Assembly (NCBI GenBank): GCA_031291415.1
Contig: JARLJB010000234.1
Location: 1-61,454, forward strand
Length of the DNA: 61,454 bases
Direction of reading: 5' to 3'
DNA from: Telmatospirillum sp.
Lineage (GTDB): Bacteria > Pseudomonadota > Alphaproteobacteria > Rhodospirillales > Magnetospirillaceae
In this document: in pieces, positions 17,810-25,283 of the stretch
How the letters are laid out: the number at the start of each line of letters is the position of its first letter
How positions within the stretch are numbered: position 1 is the first letter of the stretch
Position numbers and translations under genes: made by a program
The notes under the pieces: model-generated
Told to the model about the DNA's origin: nothing
The model's database searches: none
The model's input: the letters and a program-made list of their open reading frames with translations, nothing else

Positions 17810-18046
17810 TCAATCACCCCAGCACAGAGCTGGCGTTTTTACCGGCGCGTCCCAATATCCGACCAACTCGTCGTTGGCGCGCAACACCGTGATCGAGGTT
17901 CCGGCCATTTCGAGGCTGATGATGTAGCTGCCGACCAGGCTGCGGACGATTTTGAGGCCGTGCTTTTGGGCGATTGCCGCTGCCTTCCGGTAAATGATGT
18001 AAAGTTCGATCAGTGGCGTGCCGCCCATGCCGCTGCCGTCGCCGTT
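17810..18046 (-). pseudogene. dhaK: Remnant of dihydroxyacetone kinase subunit DhaK (C-terminus only)
   Basis: About 76 codons read GMGGTPLIELYIIYRK ... SLVGSYIISLEMAGTSITVL ... DAPVKTPALCWGD, a clear match to the last fifth of DhaK (E. coli ends DAPVHTPALNWGK). The remaining 280 or so N-terminal residues, including the His that binds dihydroxyacetone, are absent. The frame stays open upstream to an ATG at 18097, but that part is a GC-rich inverted repeat (18057-18094), probably the deletion junction. DhaK phosphorylates dihydroxyacetone; its decay leaves the island without that step. Confidence 0.8.
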
Positions 18047-18056
18047 CCAATGCGGT

Positions 18057-18139
18057 CCTTCCCGGCCCCAGGCCAGGGGCCGGGGACGGGAAGGCATTAT
18101 TGTGTCCGGACCCCAAGGTCGGGTTGGGGCTTAAGCCCC
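18057..18139. repeat. GC-rich palindromes between glpF and the dhaK remnant
   Basis: An imperfect inverted repeat at 18057-18094 (CCTTCCCGGCCCC against GGGGCCGGGGACGGGAAGG, with a bulge) lies at the break in dhaK. A perfect 14-bp palindrome, GGGGCTTAAGCCCC at 18126-18139, lies just after the glpF stop on the minus strand. They may be a mobile palindromic element or transcript-end structures. Confidence 0.5.
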
Positions 18140-18144
18140 ACCTG

Positions 18145-18873
18145 TTACAGAATACCGGTCGCCTTGCAGATGATTGCTCCGACGATGCCGCCGAGCAACG
18201 GAGCGAGGATCGGCACCAGGGCATATCCCCAATCGGAGCCGCCCTTGCCGGCGATCGGCAGGAGTTGATGGGCGATACGCGGGCCCAGGTCACGAGCTGG
18301 ATTGATGGCATATCCGGTCGGTCCGCCGAGGGACAGGCCAATGCCCCAGATCAGCATGCCCCAGAGGTAGGGGCCAAAGCCCGCCGTCAGGCCGTTGGCG
18401 GCCAAGCCCTTGGAGCCGATGGAGAATCCCACGACCACCAGCAGGATGGTGACGAGGAACTCGCACAGTGCGTTGGTGGGAATATTGCGGATGGCTGGGG
18501 CGGTGCAGAAGATGCCGAGCTTCGCGCCCTTGTCTTCGGTGATTTCCCAGTGCGGCAGATAGATCAGCCAAACCAGGATGCCGGCGCAGAAGGCGCCGGC
18601 CATCTGCGCCGCGATATAGGGCACCACAGTTTCGTAGGTGCCGTTGGCGACCGCAAGCGCAATGGTCACCACCGGATTGAGATGCGCCACACCACCGACA
18701 CCAAGGCTGGTGATGATGCCGCAAAGGACCGCGATACCCCACCCGGCGGTGATGACGATCCAGCCGCTGTTGCCTCCCTTGGAATCTTTTAAAAGCACGT
18801 TGGCGCAGACGCCGTCACCCATCAGGATCAGCACGAGCATCCCTAAGAATTCACCAAAAATCGGGCCATTCAT
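18145..18873 (-). CDS. glpF: Aquaglyceroporin / glycerol facilitator
   Basis: 242 residues, inner-membrane channel with about six membrane helices and two re-entrant loops. ATG 18873 follows AAGGGATGGA. The first pore motif is HLNPVVT (NPV in place of the usual NPA) and the second GYAINPARDLGPR, where the Asp after NPAR is typical of glycerol-conducting GlpF rather than water-only aquaporins. The insertion before the second motif (FSIGSKGLAANGLTAGFGP) also matches GlpF. It is cotranscribed with glpA and glpK on the minus strand. Confidence 0.9.
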   Translation of the reverse strand: MNGPIFGEFLGMLVLILMGDGVCANVLLKDSKGGNSGWIVITAGWGIAVLCGIITSLGVGGVAHLNPVVTIALAVANGTYETVVPYIAAQMAGAFCAGILVWLIYLPHWEITEDKGAKLGIFCTAPAIRNIPTNALCEFLVTILLVVVGFSIGSKGLAANGLTAGFGPYLWGMLIWGIGLSLGGPTGYAINPARDLGPRIAHQLLPIAGKGGSDWGYALVPILAPLLGGIVGAIICKATGIL

Positions 18874-19030
18874 GGTCGTTCCATCCCTTATTGTTATCGA
18901 TTGTTCTTGTTTGCTTGGAGACTTTCATTCGACCCGGTCGAGGGTCTCGGCCTCCCACCAGAAATGACAGAGGCTCTCCCGCATTCGGCACCGACGACGA
19001 CCGTGTCGAAATGGTTGCCGTGGACGGCCG

Positions 19031-20653
19031 TCATTCCTCCTGACCGGCGTGGAAATTGTAGGTCACGCCGAATAGGTTTTGGCTCAGGTAAAGCTGTTCG
19101 ATCTGCTTGCCGCGATGGACAAAATCCTGACCTTTCCAACGTTCGTCGAGATAGCGGCTGAATTCGTCGGCGGCTTCATCCGCCGACCACTGACCGCTGC
19201 GGAATCCGGCGAGCATGGCTTTGTAGCCGCAGAAAGTGCCCTGGCAGGGACCGAATCCCAAGCGCGTCCGGCGTCCCAGGTCGCTGATGCCACGAATCGG
19301 CGCGGGATAGTCGTCGCCCAGGACATAGTCGATTTCAGCGCGGGTCACCTGTTCGCATTCACAGACGATTTCGGCCATTTCCTGATGCGCCTCGATGATT
19401 CGGACGATCTGGCCCAGCGCCGGCCCCAGCCGGCGTTCGGCGATGGCCGCCGCCTGGGGTGGCAATATCCTGCGGGCGCGATTCAAGGTCTGCGCGTCGA
19501 TCAACGCCCGTAGTGGCTTGGTCGCGGTGCTGCAGGGGCGGTCGTTACCGAGCTTTCTCGCCACCAGGTCCGACGTGACCTCTGCCATCAGGCGGTAGGT
19601 GGTGAGCTTGCCGCCGACGATGGAGACGAAACCTCCGAGTTCGTTCAGATTCTCATGGTCGAGCAGGGCGAAGGCGCGGCTGATCTCGCGTCCGCCGGCG
19701 CTGCCGGCGTCCTTCGGAATGTAAAGCGGACGAACACCCGAAAAGATGCGCAGGATACGGGCTTCGGCCAAGGCCGGAATCAGTTCGATGCCGAGGTCGC
19801 GCAGATAGTCAATTTCCGCATCGTCGGCTGTCAGTCCTTCCGGGCCCGGTACCGTTTTCGAACTGGTGCCAAGGAGGCAGACCGGGCCGGACGGGACCAC
19901 GAGGTCGGCATCGCCCGGCTTGCGGCAACGGTTGACGACACGGCTGACCAAGGTGTGATTGAATACCAGCAGCGACCCTTTGTCGCACCGTACCGGCACC
20001 TCGATTCCGGCCAAGGCAGCCACCTTCTGGGCCCAACCACCGGACGCGTTGACCACTATTTCGCAACGGATACGGTTGATCTCTCCCGTCCGGGTATCGC
20101 TGTAATCGACCGAACGGACGCGGCCGTCTTCGATGTTGATGGCCGTGACCTCGCTGCAAGTACGGAGTCCGGCGCCCAGAGAGACGGCAGCCGTGACATT
20201 GGCCAGCGTCAGTTGAAAGACGTCGATATGGGCGTCGGCGCAGGTGAAAGCGCCCAGAATGCCCTTCGGCAGGTTGGGCTCCATCTCGAGGACTTCGTCG
20301 GTCGACAGTCGCTTCGTCGGCAGGCCGACTTTCTCGCTGGCCTGTTCCCACTGCGCGAAATAGGCGGGATCGTCCTGGGGATATTTCACGAAGATGCCGC
20401 CGACGTCGTGAACGCAATGCGGCGCGATCTGCTTGATGATGCGGTTTTCCAGCACGCATTCCCGCGCAGCCTCGGCGTCCTTCACGACATAGCGGGCGCC
20501 GGAATGCAGCAGTCCGTGGCAGCGGCCGGTGGCACCGTTGGCGATGTCGCTCTTTTCCAGAAGGACTGCCTTGATGCCTCGTAACGACAGATCCCAAAGA
20601 ATGCCGGTGCCGGTGGCTCCTCCACCGATGATTACGACTTGTGTTGAGTCCAT
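19031..20653 (-). CDS. glpA: Glycerol-3-phosphate dehydrogenase, GlpA type with C-terminal Fe-S domain
   Basis: 540 residues. ATG 20653 follows GAGAAGGG. An N-terminal FAD dinucleotide motif VVIIGGGATGTGILWDL and a DAO domain with LLEKSDIANGATGRCHGLLHSGARY and SIVGGKLTTYR are followed, from about residue 430, by a BFD-like [2Fe-2S] domain with CEC and GPCQGTFC cysteines. This C-terminal domain distinguishes GlpA of the anaerobic GlpABC complex from aerobic GlpD. It oxidises G3P to dihydroxyacetone phosphate. No glpB or glpC is present in the window, so the electron acceptor is unclear. Confidence 0.85.
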   Translation of the reverse strand: MDSTQVVIIGGGATGTGILWDLSLRGIKAVLLEKSDIANGATGRCHGLLHSGARYVVKDAEAARECVLENRIIKQIAPHCVHDVGGIFVKYPQDDPAYFAQWEQASEKVGLPTKRLSTDEVLEMEPNLPKGILGAFTCADAHIDVFQLTLANVTAAVSLGAGLRTCSEVTAINIEDGRVRSVDYSDTRTGEINRIRCEIVVNASGGWAQKVAALAGIEVPVRCDKGSLLVFNHTLVSRVVNRCRKPGDADLVVPSGPVCLLGTSSKTVPGPEGLTADDAEIDYLRDLGIELIPALAEARILRIFSGVRPLYIPKDAGSAGGREISRAFALLDHENLNELGGFVSIVGGKLTTYRLMAEVTSDLVARKLGNDRPCSTATKPLRALIDAQTLNRARRILPPQAAAIAERRLGPALGQIVRIIEAHQEMAEIVCECEQVTRAEIDYVLGDDYPAPIRGISDLGRRTRLGFGPCQGTFCGYKAMLAGFRSGQWSADEAADEFSRYLDERWKGQDFVHRGKQIEQLYLSQNLFGVTYNFHAGQEE

Positions 20654-20757
20654 GACGCCCTTCTCTGCAGGGGGGGGCGGCAAGCGAGATGGCTGCCGTC
20701 ATGCCGTAGCCGACCGGAAATCCGGTTCTTCTCGATGCGGGACGGATGGCAAAATCT

Positions 20758-21432
20758 CTACCCCTGACTTCGGTAAAAACGGCCATCCGCGTTCTTAGGC
20801 GGTATTTCCGAGTTGAGAAGCAACTTGGCCAACTCGCGGCTGGAGTCCGGAGACTCAAAAAGCATCGTTTTCATGCCGACCCGCTCCGCTCCGTCGATGT
20901 TCGGTTGTCGATCGTCAATGAAGAGAGCTTCAGTCGGGTGGACGCCGAGCAATTTGGCCGTATGCAGAAAAATTCCGGACGACGGCTTGGCGATGCGCAA
21001 TTCGCAAGAAAAGACCTGAACGTCAAACTCACTGAACCATAAGTGATTTTTCCGGACAAAAGACAGCATGTCGAATTGAATGTTCGACAAAACAGCGACC
21101 TTCAAACCGGTGGTGCGCGCAGTCCGCACCATCGCTACGGAATTGGGGTTTGGGCGGCCCCATTGCTGATTATCGAGATCGACCAGTCTGCGGACGTCGT
21201 CGTCCGTCAGTTCGCGTCCGAAGGTGGTCGCAATATTTCGCCAATAGGATGCGGAGTCGAATTGGACCATGTCGTAGGCATCACGGTTCCTCCAATACTC
21301 CTGATGAAACGAGGAAAGTGGAGCACCGACGATCTCTGCCAGAGCCTGCCAATCCCGATCGGTGGGCGAAAACGTGAGAACCCCCCCGTAATCGAAGATG
21401 ATGGAGCGAAATTGAGACAATAAATGAGTCAT
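20758..21432 (-). CDS. HAD-superfamily hydrolase
   Basis: 224 residues. ATG 21432 is chosen because GGAG lies seven bases upstream and the HAD fold starts just after it. The nucleophile motif is FDYGGVLTF, in which the usual second Asp (D+2) is Gly, as in epoxide-hydrolase N-terminal-like and some phosphatase HADs. Later motifs are AVLSNIQ, the Lys of RIAKPSSGIF and the acidic FIDDRQPNIDGAERVG. Lacking the D+2 acid it may be a weak or altered phosphatase. It lies between glpK and glpA, so a phosphorylated C3/C4 compound is a reasonable but unproven substrate. Confidence 0.8.
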   Translation of the reverse strand: MTHLLSQFRSIIFDYGGVLTFSPTDRDWQALAEIVGAPLSSFHQEYWRNRDAYDMVQFDSASYWRNIATTFGRELTDDDVRRLVDLDNQQWGRPNPNSVAMVRTARTTGLKVAVLSNIQFDMLSFVRKNHLWFSEFDVQVFSCELRIAKPSSGIFLHTAKLLGVHPTEALFIDDRQPNIDGAERVGMKTMLFESPDSSRELAKLLLNSEIPPKNADGRFYRSQG

Positions 21433-21487
21433 TCCGATTCTCCAGATAACTTTGGAACCGTTATCGAGCTCATACAACGCAAGATGT

Positions 21488-21521
21488 GGATGAGAACAAA
21501 GCACTTTCCTCGTTCTCATCC
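21488..21521. repeat. Perfect 10-bp inverted repeat between glpK and the HAD gene
   Basis: GGATGAGAAC (21488-21497) and GTTCTCATCC (21512-21521) form a stem with a 14-base loop in the 125-base glpK-HAD spacer. Just beside it, on the minus strand, CGATAGATCT is a 10-mer shared with the operon promoter palindrome near 25012. No T-run, so an mRNA structure or protein site rather than a terminator. Confidence 0.45.
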
Positions 21522-21557
21522 CGTCAATATTATGGAAGATCTATCGAATTATACGTT

Positions 21558-23150
21558 TCATGAGACCTGCAACATGCCGGACTCGGCGTAAGCTCGAGGG
21601 CGAGCCTTCTCCAGTTCTTGGCTGCGCACGGATTCTTCCGCTTTCGTTTTGCATTCAGCGAGCTTTGTAACCCATCCGCAGGACAGTTTCAGGGCTTCCT
21701 GCCAGCCACCATAGAGTTCCTGGCGGTGTACTTCCGTCATATCCGGCTGGAACACCTTATCGACCTGCCACTGCGCCGCGATCTCATCGGTGCTCTTCCA
21801 AAAGCCGCAAGCCAGACCGGCCAAATAGGCAGCCCCCAGTGCCGTCATTTCGGTAACCTTGGGCCGCACAACCGGGATTCCCAGAATGTCGGACTGGAAC
21901 TGGCAGAGCAGATTGTTTTTCGTCGCCCCGCCATCCACTCTCAGTTCAGGAATCACTATGCTCAGGTCGGCCACGACAGCATTGATAATATCCTTGGTCT
22001 GGTAGGCCATAGCTTCCAGCGCGGCGCGAATAAGATGATCACCGGTGGTGCCGCGAGTAATTCCGACGATGAGGCCCCGGGCGTACATATCCCAATGCGG
22101 GGCGCAAAGTCCGACAAACGCAGGCACCAGATACACTCCGCCGGTGTCTGCAACCATGTTGCCGTACCACTCCGTATCGGCAGCGTTCCGGATGAGCCTC
22201 ATGTTGTCGCGAATCCACTGGACCGTGGCACCAGAAATGAAGACCACGCCTTCCAGGGCATAGTTTATTTTTCCGTTCAGGCCCCAGGCAATGGTGGTCG
22301 TGAGACCGTCACGGAAAAGCGGCTTCTCGCCGGTATTCATCACGAACACGCCCGCGGTACCGAAGGTGTTCTTGGCCATGCCTGGTTTGTAACAGGCCTG
22401 ACCGAACAGCGCGGCCTGCTGGTCGCCGGCGTCGCCAAGAATCGGAATTTCCGCACCGAAAATAGATTTTGTGGTGATGCCGAATTGTCCGGAGGATGGA
22501 AGCACCTTGGGAAGAACGCTCATCGGAACATTCAGCTTGCGGCACAGTTCTTCATCCCACTTAAGATCGATAATGTTGAACAGCATCGAGCGGGAGGCGT
22601 TGGAATAATCTGTGACGTGAGACTTTCTGCCGGTCAGATTCCAGATCAACCAACCATCAATGTTGCCGAACAGCAGGTCGCCTTTCGCGGCTTTCTCCCG
22701 GGCACCTTCGACGTGGTCGAGAATCCAGACAATTTTTGAAGCCGAAAAATAGGCGTCGTTAATGAGACCCGTCTTCTCGCGAATCTCCCTGTCATAACCG
22801 ACCGCTTTCCATTCTTCGACGATATCGGCGGTTTGGCGAGACTGCCATACGATGGCATTGTAAATTGGTTTACCTGTATTTTTGTCCCAAACAACCGTGG
22901 TTTCTCTCTGGTTGGTGATGCCGATTGCGCAGATCTGTTCTGGGGAAATGCCTGCTTTTTCAATAGCTTTTCGTGCCACGTTGATCTGCGCTTCGAGAAT
23001 CTCCTCCGGGTCATGCTCTACCCAGCCTGGGCGTGGAAATATTTGGGAAAACTCCTCGGCAACATCACTGACGCTTTTCCCTTCCTGATCGAACACAATT
23101 GCGCGAACCCCGGTAGTGCCTTCGTCGAGAGCCATTACATAGTTTTTCAT
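21558..23150 (-). CDS. glpK: Glycerol kinase
   Basis: 530 residues of the FGGY family. ATG 23150 has GGGAAGAG upstream. The N-terminal LDEGTTGVRAIVFD phosphate motif, the glycerol-binding Arg-Glu in NQRETTVVW, the Trp in IVWQSRQT, the Tyr in DAYFSASK and the Asp in GDAGDQQAALFGQ all match true glycerol kinases. It makes sn-glycerol-3-phosphate, the presumed signal for the GlpP-domain proteins at either end of the island. About 30 residues longer than E. coli GlpK, with a charged C-terminal tail (from about residue 500) of unknown role. Confidence 0.92.
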   Translation of the reverse strand: MKNYVMALDEGTTGVRAIVFDQEGKSVSDVAEEFSQIFPRPGWVEHDPEEILEAQINVARKAIEKAGISPEQICAIGITNQRETTVVWDKNTGKPIYNAIVWQSRQTADIVEEWKAVGYDREIREKTGLINDAYFSASKIVWILDHVEGAREKAAKGDLLFGNIDGWLIWNLTGRKSHVTDYSNASRSMLFNIIDLKWDEELCRKLNVPMSVLPKVLPSSGQFGITTKSIFGAEIPILGDAGDQQAALFGQACYKPGMAKNTFGTAGVFVMNTGEKPLFRDGLTTTIAWGLNGKINYALEGVVFISGATVQWIRDNMRLIRNAADTEWYGNMVADTGGVYLVPAFVGLCAPHWDMYARGLIVGITRGTTGDHLIRAALEAMAYQTKDIINAVVADLSIVIPELRVDGGATKNNLLCQFQSDILGIPVVRPKVTEMTALGAAYLAGLACGFWKSTDEIAAQWQVDKVFQPDMTEVHRQELYGGWQEALKLSCGWVTKLAECKTKAEESVRSQELEKARPRAYAESGMLQVS

Positions 23151-23497
23151 GGTCTGTCTCTTCCCGGTTAGTTGTATTTATTTCTAAGTTCTGTGCATGC
23201 TGCTTTCGCCATAACGGCACAATGTTTTGACAATGCGCGCGATAAAATCAGTTCTTTGCAGGCCGTACCGTCTTCGGCTGAGAATTGTCGGCCTGCAGTT
23301 CAAGTATCTAAGGATCTGGAGAAAATAATCTCTCCAGATCCTTAGATTTCGTACGATGTCGCCTCATCCCAAAGGCATAACGGTTGCCCATGCCGAATTA
23401 GCGATAATTGTCATCGTTGGCGATGCGGTCCGCTGCGAATTAGTTACACAATCAGTCCGCAATCCGACATATGGCAGCTGCCAGTTTTTCTTAGCTT
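23151..23497 (-). promoter_or_regulatory. Structured spacer between the RuBisCO-like gene and glpK
   Basis: 347 bases without a gene. Two hairpins are visible: a perfect 17-bp stem (23306-23322 with 23331-23347, eight-base loop) and a 9-bp stem TGCAGGCCG / CGGCCTGCA (23257-23265 with 23289-23297). Neither is followed by a T-run in the operon direction. They may separate transcripts, stabilise mRNA ends, or form a leader of glpK. Confidence 0.55.
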
Positions 23498-24826
23498 CTA
23501 AGCTTCTATTTCATAGAGCTTGCTATAGTCGTCTTCGCCGTAAACGCGCCAGGTATCGATGGCGGCCTGCAACTCGGGGTGCTTTTTGCCGGCATCCCTG
23601 ATATCGATGTGGTCCATCACCGCATCGATAACCTGCCGGAAAGCCATTGCTCCAGCCCTCGCTCCCATGGGATGCCCATGGATTCCGGCACCAGCGCCGA
23701 CAATAAAGTCGGTCCCCAATTGATCGGCAAGATAAGGAACCATTCCGGGGGTCACGCCGCCGCCAATCATGTTGAACATCGGCTTGATGTGGTACATGGG
23801 GGAGTGCGTAACTTGGAAGACCCGAATGAATTTTTCCTGCAGGGCGTTGAACTTTGCCGAGGGGGCGACATTGAGCGTAATGTCTGCGCCGCAGAGGCGG
23901 ATCAGCTTTTGCGCAACTTCCGTGCTGATGCCCTGGAACGGCGAAACTGTCTGTGCGCCGCCATAGCAGGTGTGAGCACAGATCGGGACGTTGATGTTCG
24001 GGTCTTCTGCCAGCATGCGCAATGCCGAAAATCCAGTTCCAAACGCGTCAACCATGATAGCGTTGGCACCCGCCTCAATAGCCTTGTAGGCATTGTCCTT
24101 CAGACGAACGATCTCGTCGGTGACGTTAACGGTATAGAGTGTCTTTTCGCCCTTTTCACGGTCAGCTCTGTGGGCAGAGTCCATATAGGCCTTGATGCGA
24201 TCTTCCTGATGAGAAAATGCCGGACTGCCGGCGATCAGCTCGTCGTCCTTGATCCAGTCGGTTCCACCCACCGCCGCTTCATAGAACAACTTTGCCCCTG
24301 CGGCCGGTGTGATTCCTGTGCAAGGCTTGATCATGTTGTTCAGTAGAGGGCGTTCGGGGACGTTTAAGTACTTGCGAACGCCTGCAATGCCAAACTTTGG
24401 TCCCTTGAACTGTTTGACGTAGGACTTCGGGAATTCCAGGTCGACCAGTTTCAGGTTCGGCATCGAGGAGATGTTGCCGATGACCGAAGAGAGCATCAGG
24501 GGAATGTTGTCGTAGAAATCAACCCATGGATAGGCGATCCTGACGATGGCCCATCGTGGTTGGTCTTTGGGCAGGTTTGCTATCAGTTCGTAGTTGGGGA
24601 CTGAATAAATGCCGATAACCTTGGCCGCGTATTTTTCGCGTACTTCGTCGGTTTCGCCCGGTACCCGGTACCAAGAACCGGTGGATTGCTCGATCGCGAT
24701 TGCCGACGATTTCGCCACCAGATCTGCCTGAGGACCACCGCCGACAAAATACGTCGCTACAATGTAGTCTTCGCCGACCAGACCTTCACTGGTAGGAAAC
24801 AACAAAGGATCATATTCGTTTTTCAT
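23498..24826 (-). CDS. RuBisCO-like protein (form IV type)
   Basis: 442 residues. ATG 24826 follows GAGG. It aligns along the whole RuBisCO large subunit. Retained by eye: Glu46 in EQSTG, Asn118, Lys167 (IKP), the carbamate/metal triad Lys193-Asp195-Glu196 (WIKDDE), His285, and a Lys near the loop 6 position (APSAK). Changed: Lys177-equivalent is Cys169, Arg295-equivalent is Thr286, and the active-site His327 and Ser379 positions are not kept. This argues against bisphosphate carboxylation and for a form IV enolase/isomerase/decarboxylase-like activity. It is the first gene of the glycerol operon. Relatives act on methylthioribulose or oxo-isoapionate phosphates, but no such partner genes are here. 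Confidence 0.85.
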   Translation of the reverse strand: MKNEYDPLLFPTSEGLVGEDYIVATYFVGGGPQADLVAKSSAIAIEQSTGSWYRVPGETDEVREKYAAKVIGIYSVPNYELIANLPKDQPRWAIVRIAYPWVDFYDNIPLMLSSVIGNISSMPNLKLVDLEFPKSYVKQFKGPKFGIAGVRKYLNVPERPLLNNMIKPCTGITPAAGAKLFYEAAVGGTDWIKDDELIAGSPAFSHQEDRIKAYMDSAHRADREKGEKTLYTVNVTDEIVRLKDNAYKAIEAGANAIMVDAFGTGFSALRMLAEDPNINVPICAHTCYGGAQTVSPFQGISTEVAQKLIRLCGADITLNVAPSAKFNALQEKFIRVFQVTHSPMYHIKPMFNMIGGGVTPGMVPYLADQLGTDFIVGAGAGIHGHPMGARAGAMAFRQVIDAVMDHIDIRDAGKKHPELQAAIDTWRVYGEDDYSKLYEIEA

Positions 24827-24895
24827 GGTCCGATACCTCGCCTTTGTGACGGTTGTGCTTATCTGGATGCGGGTTTTATTCCGCTATAGGCAAAG

Positions 24896-24967
24896 AAAAA
24901 GCCGCCCGAAAACACACATAGGCCAACTGGCTACTGCCAACTTGTCCTATTCGTGTTTTCGGGCGGC
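24896..24967 (-). terminator. Intrinsic terminator in the leader of the RuBisCO-like/glp operon
   Basis: A perfect 15-bp stem, GTGTTTTCGGGCGGC at 24953-24967 with its complement at 24901-24915, encloses a 37-base loop that can fold further (ATAGG / CCTAT, TGGC / GCCA). On the minus strand the GC-rich base of the stem is followed at once by TTTTTCTTT (24900-24892). No minus-strand gene lies upstream, so it sits inside the leader, about 65 bases before the RuBisCO-like start, as expected for attenuation/antitermination control. Confidence 0.85.
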
Positions 24968-25009
24968 TCGTCGAATCACTCTGCCGCACGTAAATATGTA
25001 TCACCGAAC

Positions 25010-25038
25010 ACGATAGATCTATCTGTGACGCGCGTCAA
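25010..25038 (-). promoter_or_regulatory. Candidate sigma-70 promoter with 12-bp palindromic operator
   Basis: On the minus strand TTGACG (25038-25033) is followed after 17 bases by TATCGT (25015-25010). The perfect palindrome GATAGATCTATC (25012-25023) overlaps the -10 element and is flanked by CAC/GTG arms with a one-base offset. The predicted transcript would carry a leader of about 175 bases including the terminator at 24896-24967. Confidence 0.55.
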
Positions 25039-25283
25039 CAGCGGTTCCGCGGCGCAGTCCTGGTCAAGGCCGCGTGTTCAAGACTGCCGGACGGTCAATT
25101 CGCCCTATGATTCGCCTGAATTGTCGGGAACGGCGCCTGTGACGCAAATGGCTCGACAGTACTCCTCTCATCATGCAAGGTAGCTCGCCGTTGACGCCGG
25201 GCGAAACGCCGTCCGGGATGTCGATAGGGCGCTGTTTGAGTAACGCGGCGGCGCTGTGGAAACGGTTGGAACCGGAGCACCCC

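Larger units (their letters stand above)
24827..25283. promoter_or_regulatory. Divergent control region between the RuBisCO-like operon and GlpP-fusion copy 2
   Basis: 457 bases with no supported gene. It holds the minus-strand promoter, palindrome and leader terminator listed separately. The stretch 25040-25283 contains an in-frame extension of copy 2 back to 25173 that does not match copy 1 and is probably untranslated. Confidence 0.6.

Noticed and set aside
17632-17817. 61-codon minus-strand frame starting MIDTIREYIESRPLQGG
   Set aside because: It overlaps the start of GlpP-fusion copy 1 in another frame, has no equivalent beside copy 2 and resembles no family.
23498-24826. True carbon-fixing RuBisCO
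   Set aside because: Several substrate-binding residues are replaced, and no phosphoribulokinase or other Calvin-cycle gene is in the window.
25173-25283. 37-residue N-terminal extension of GlpP-fusion copy 2
   Set aside because: It has no counterpart in copy 1, and a GTG with a good ribosome site at 25284 matches the start of copy 1.
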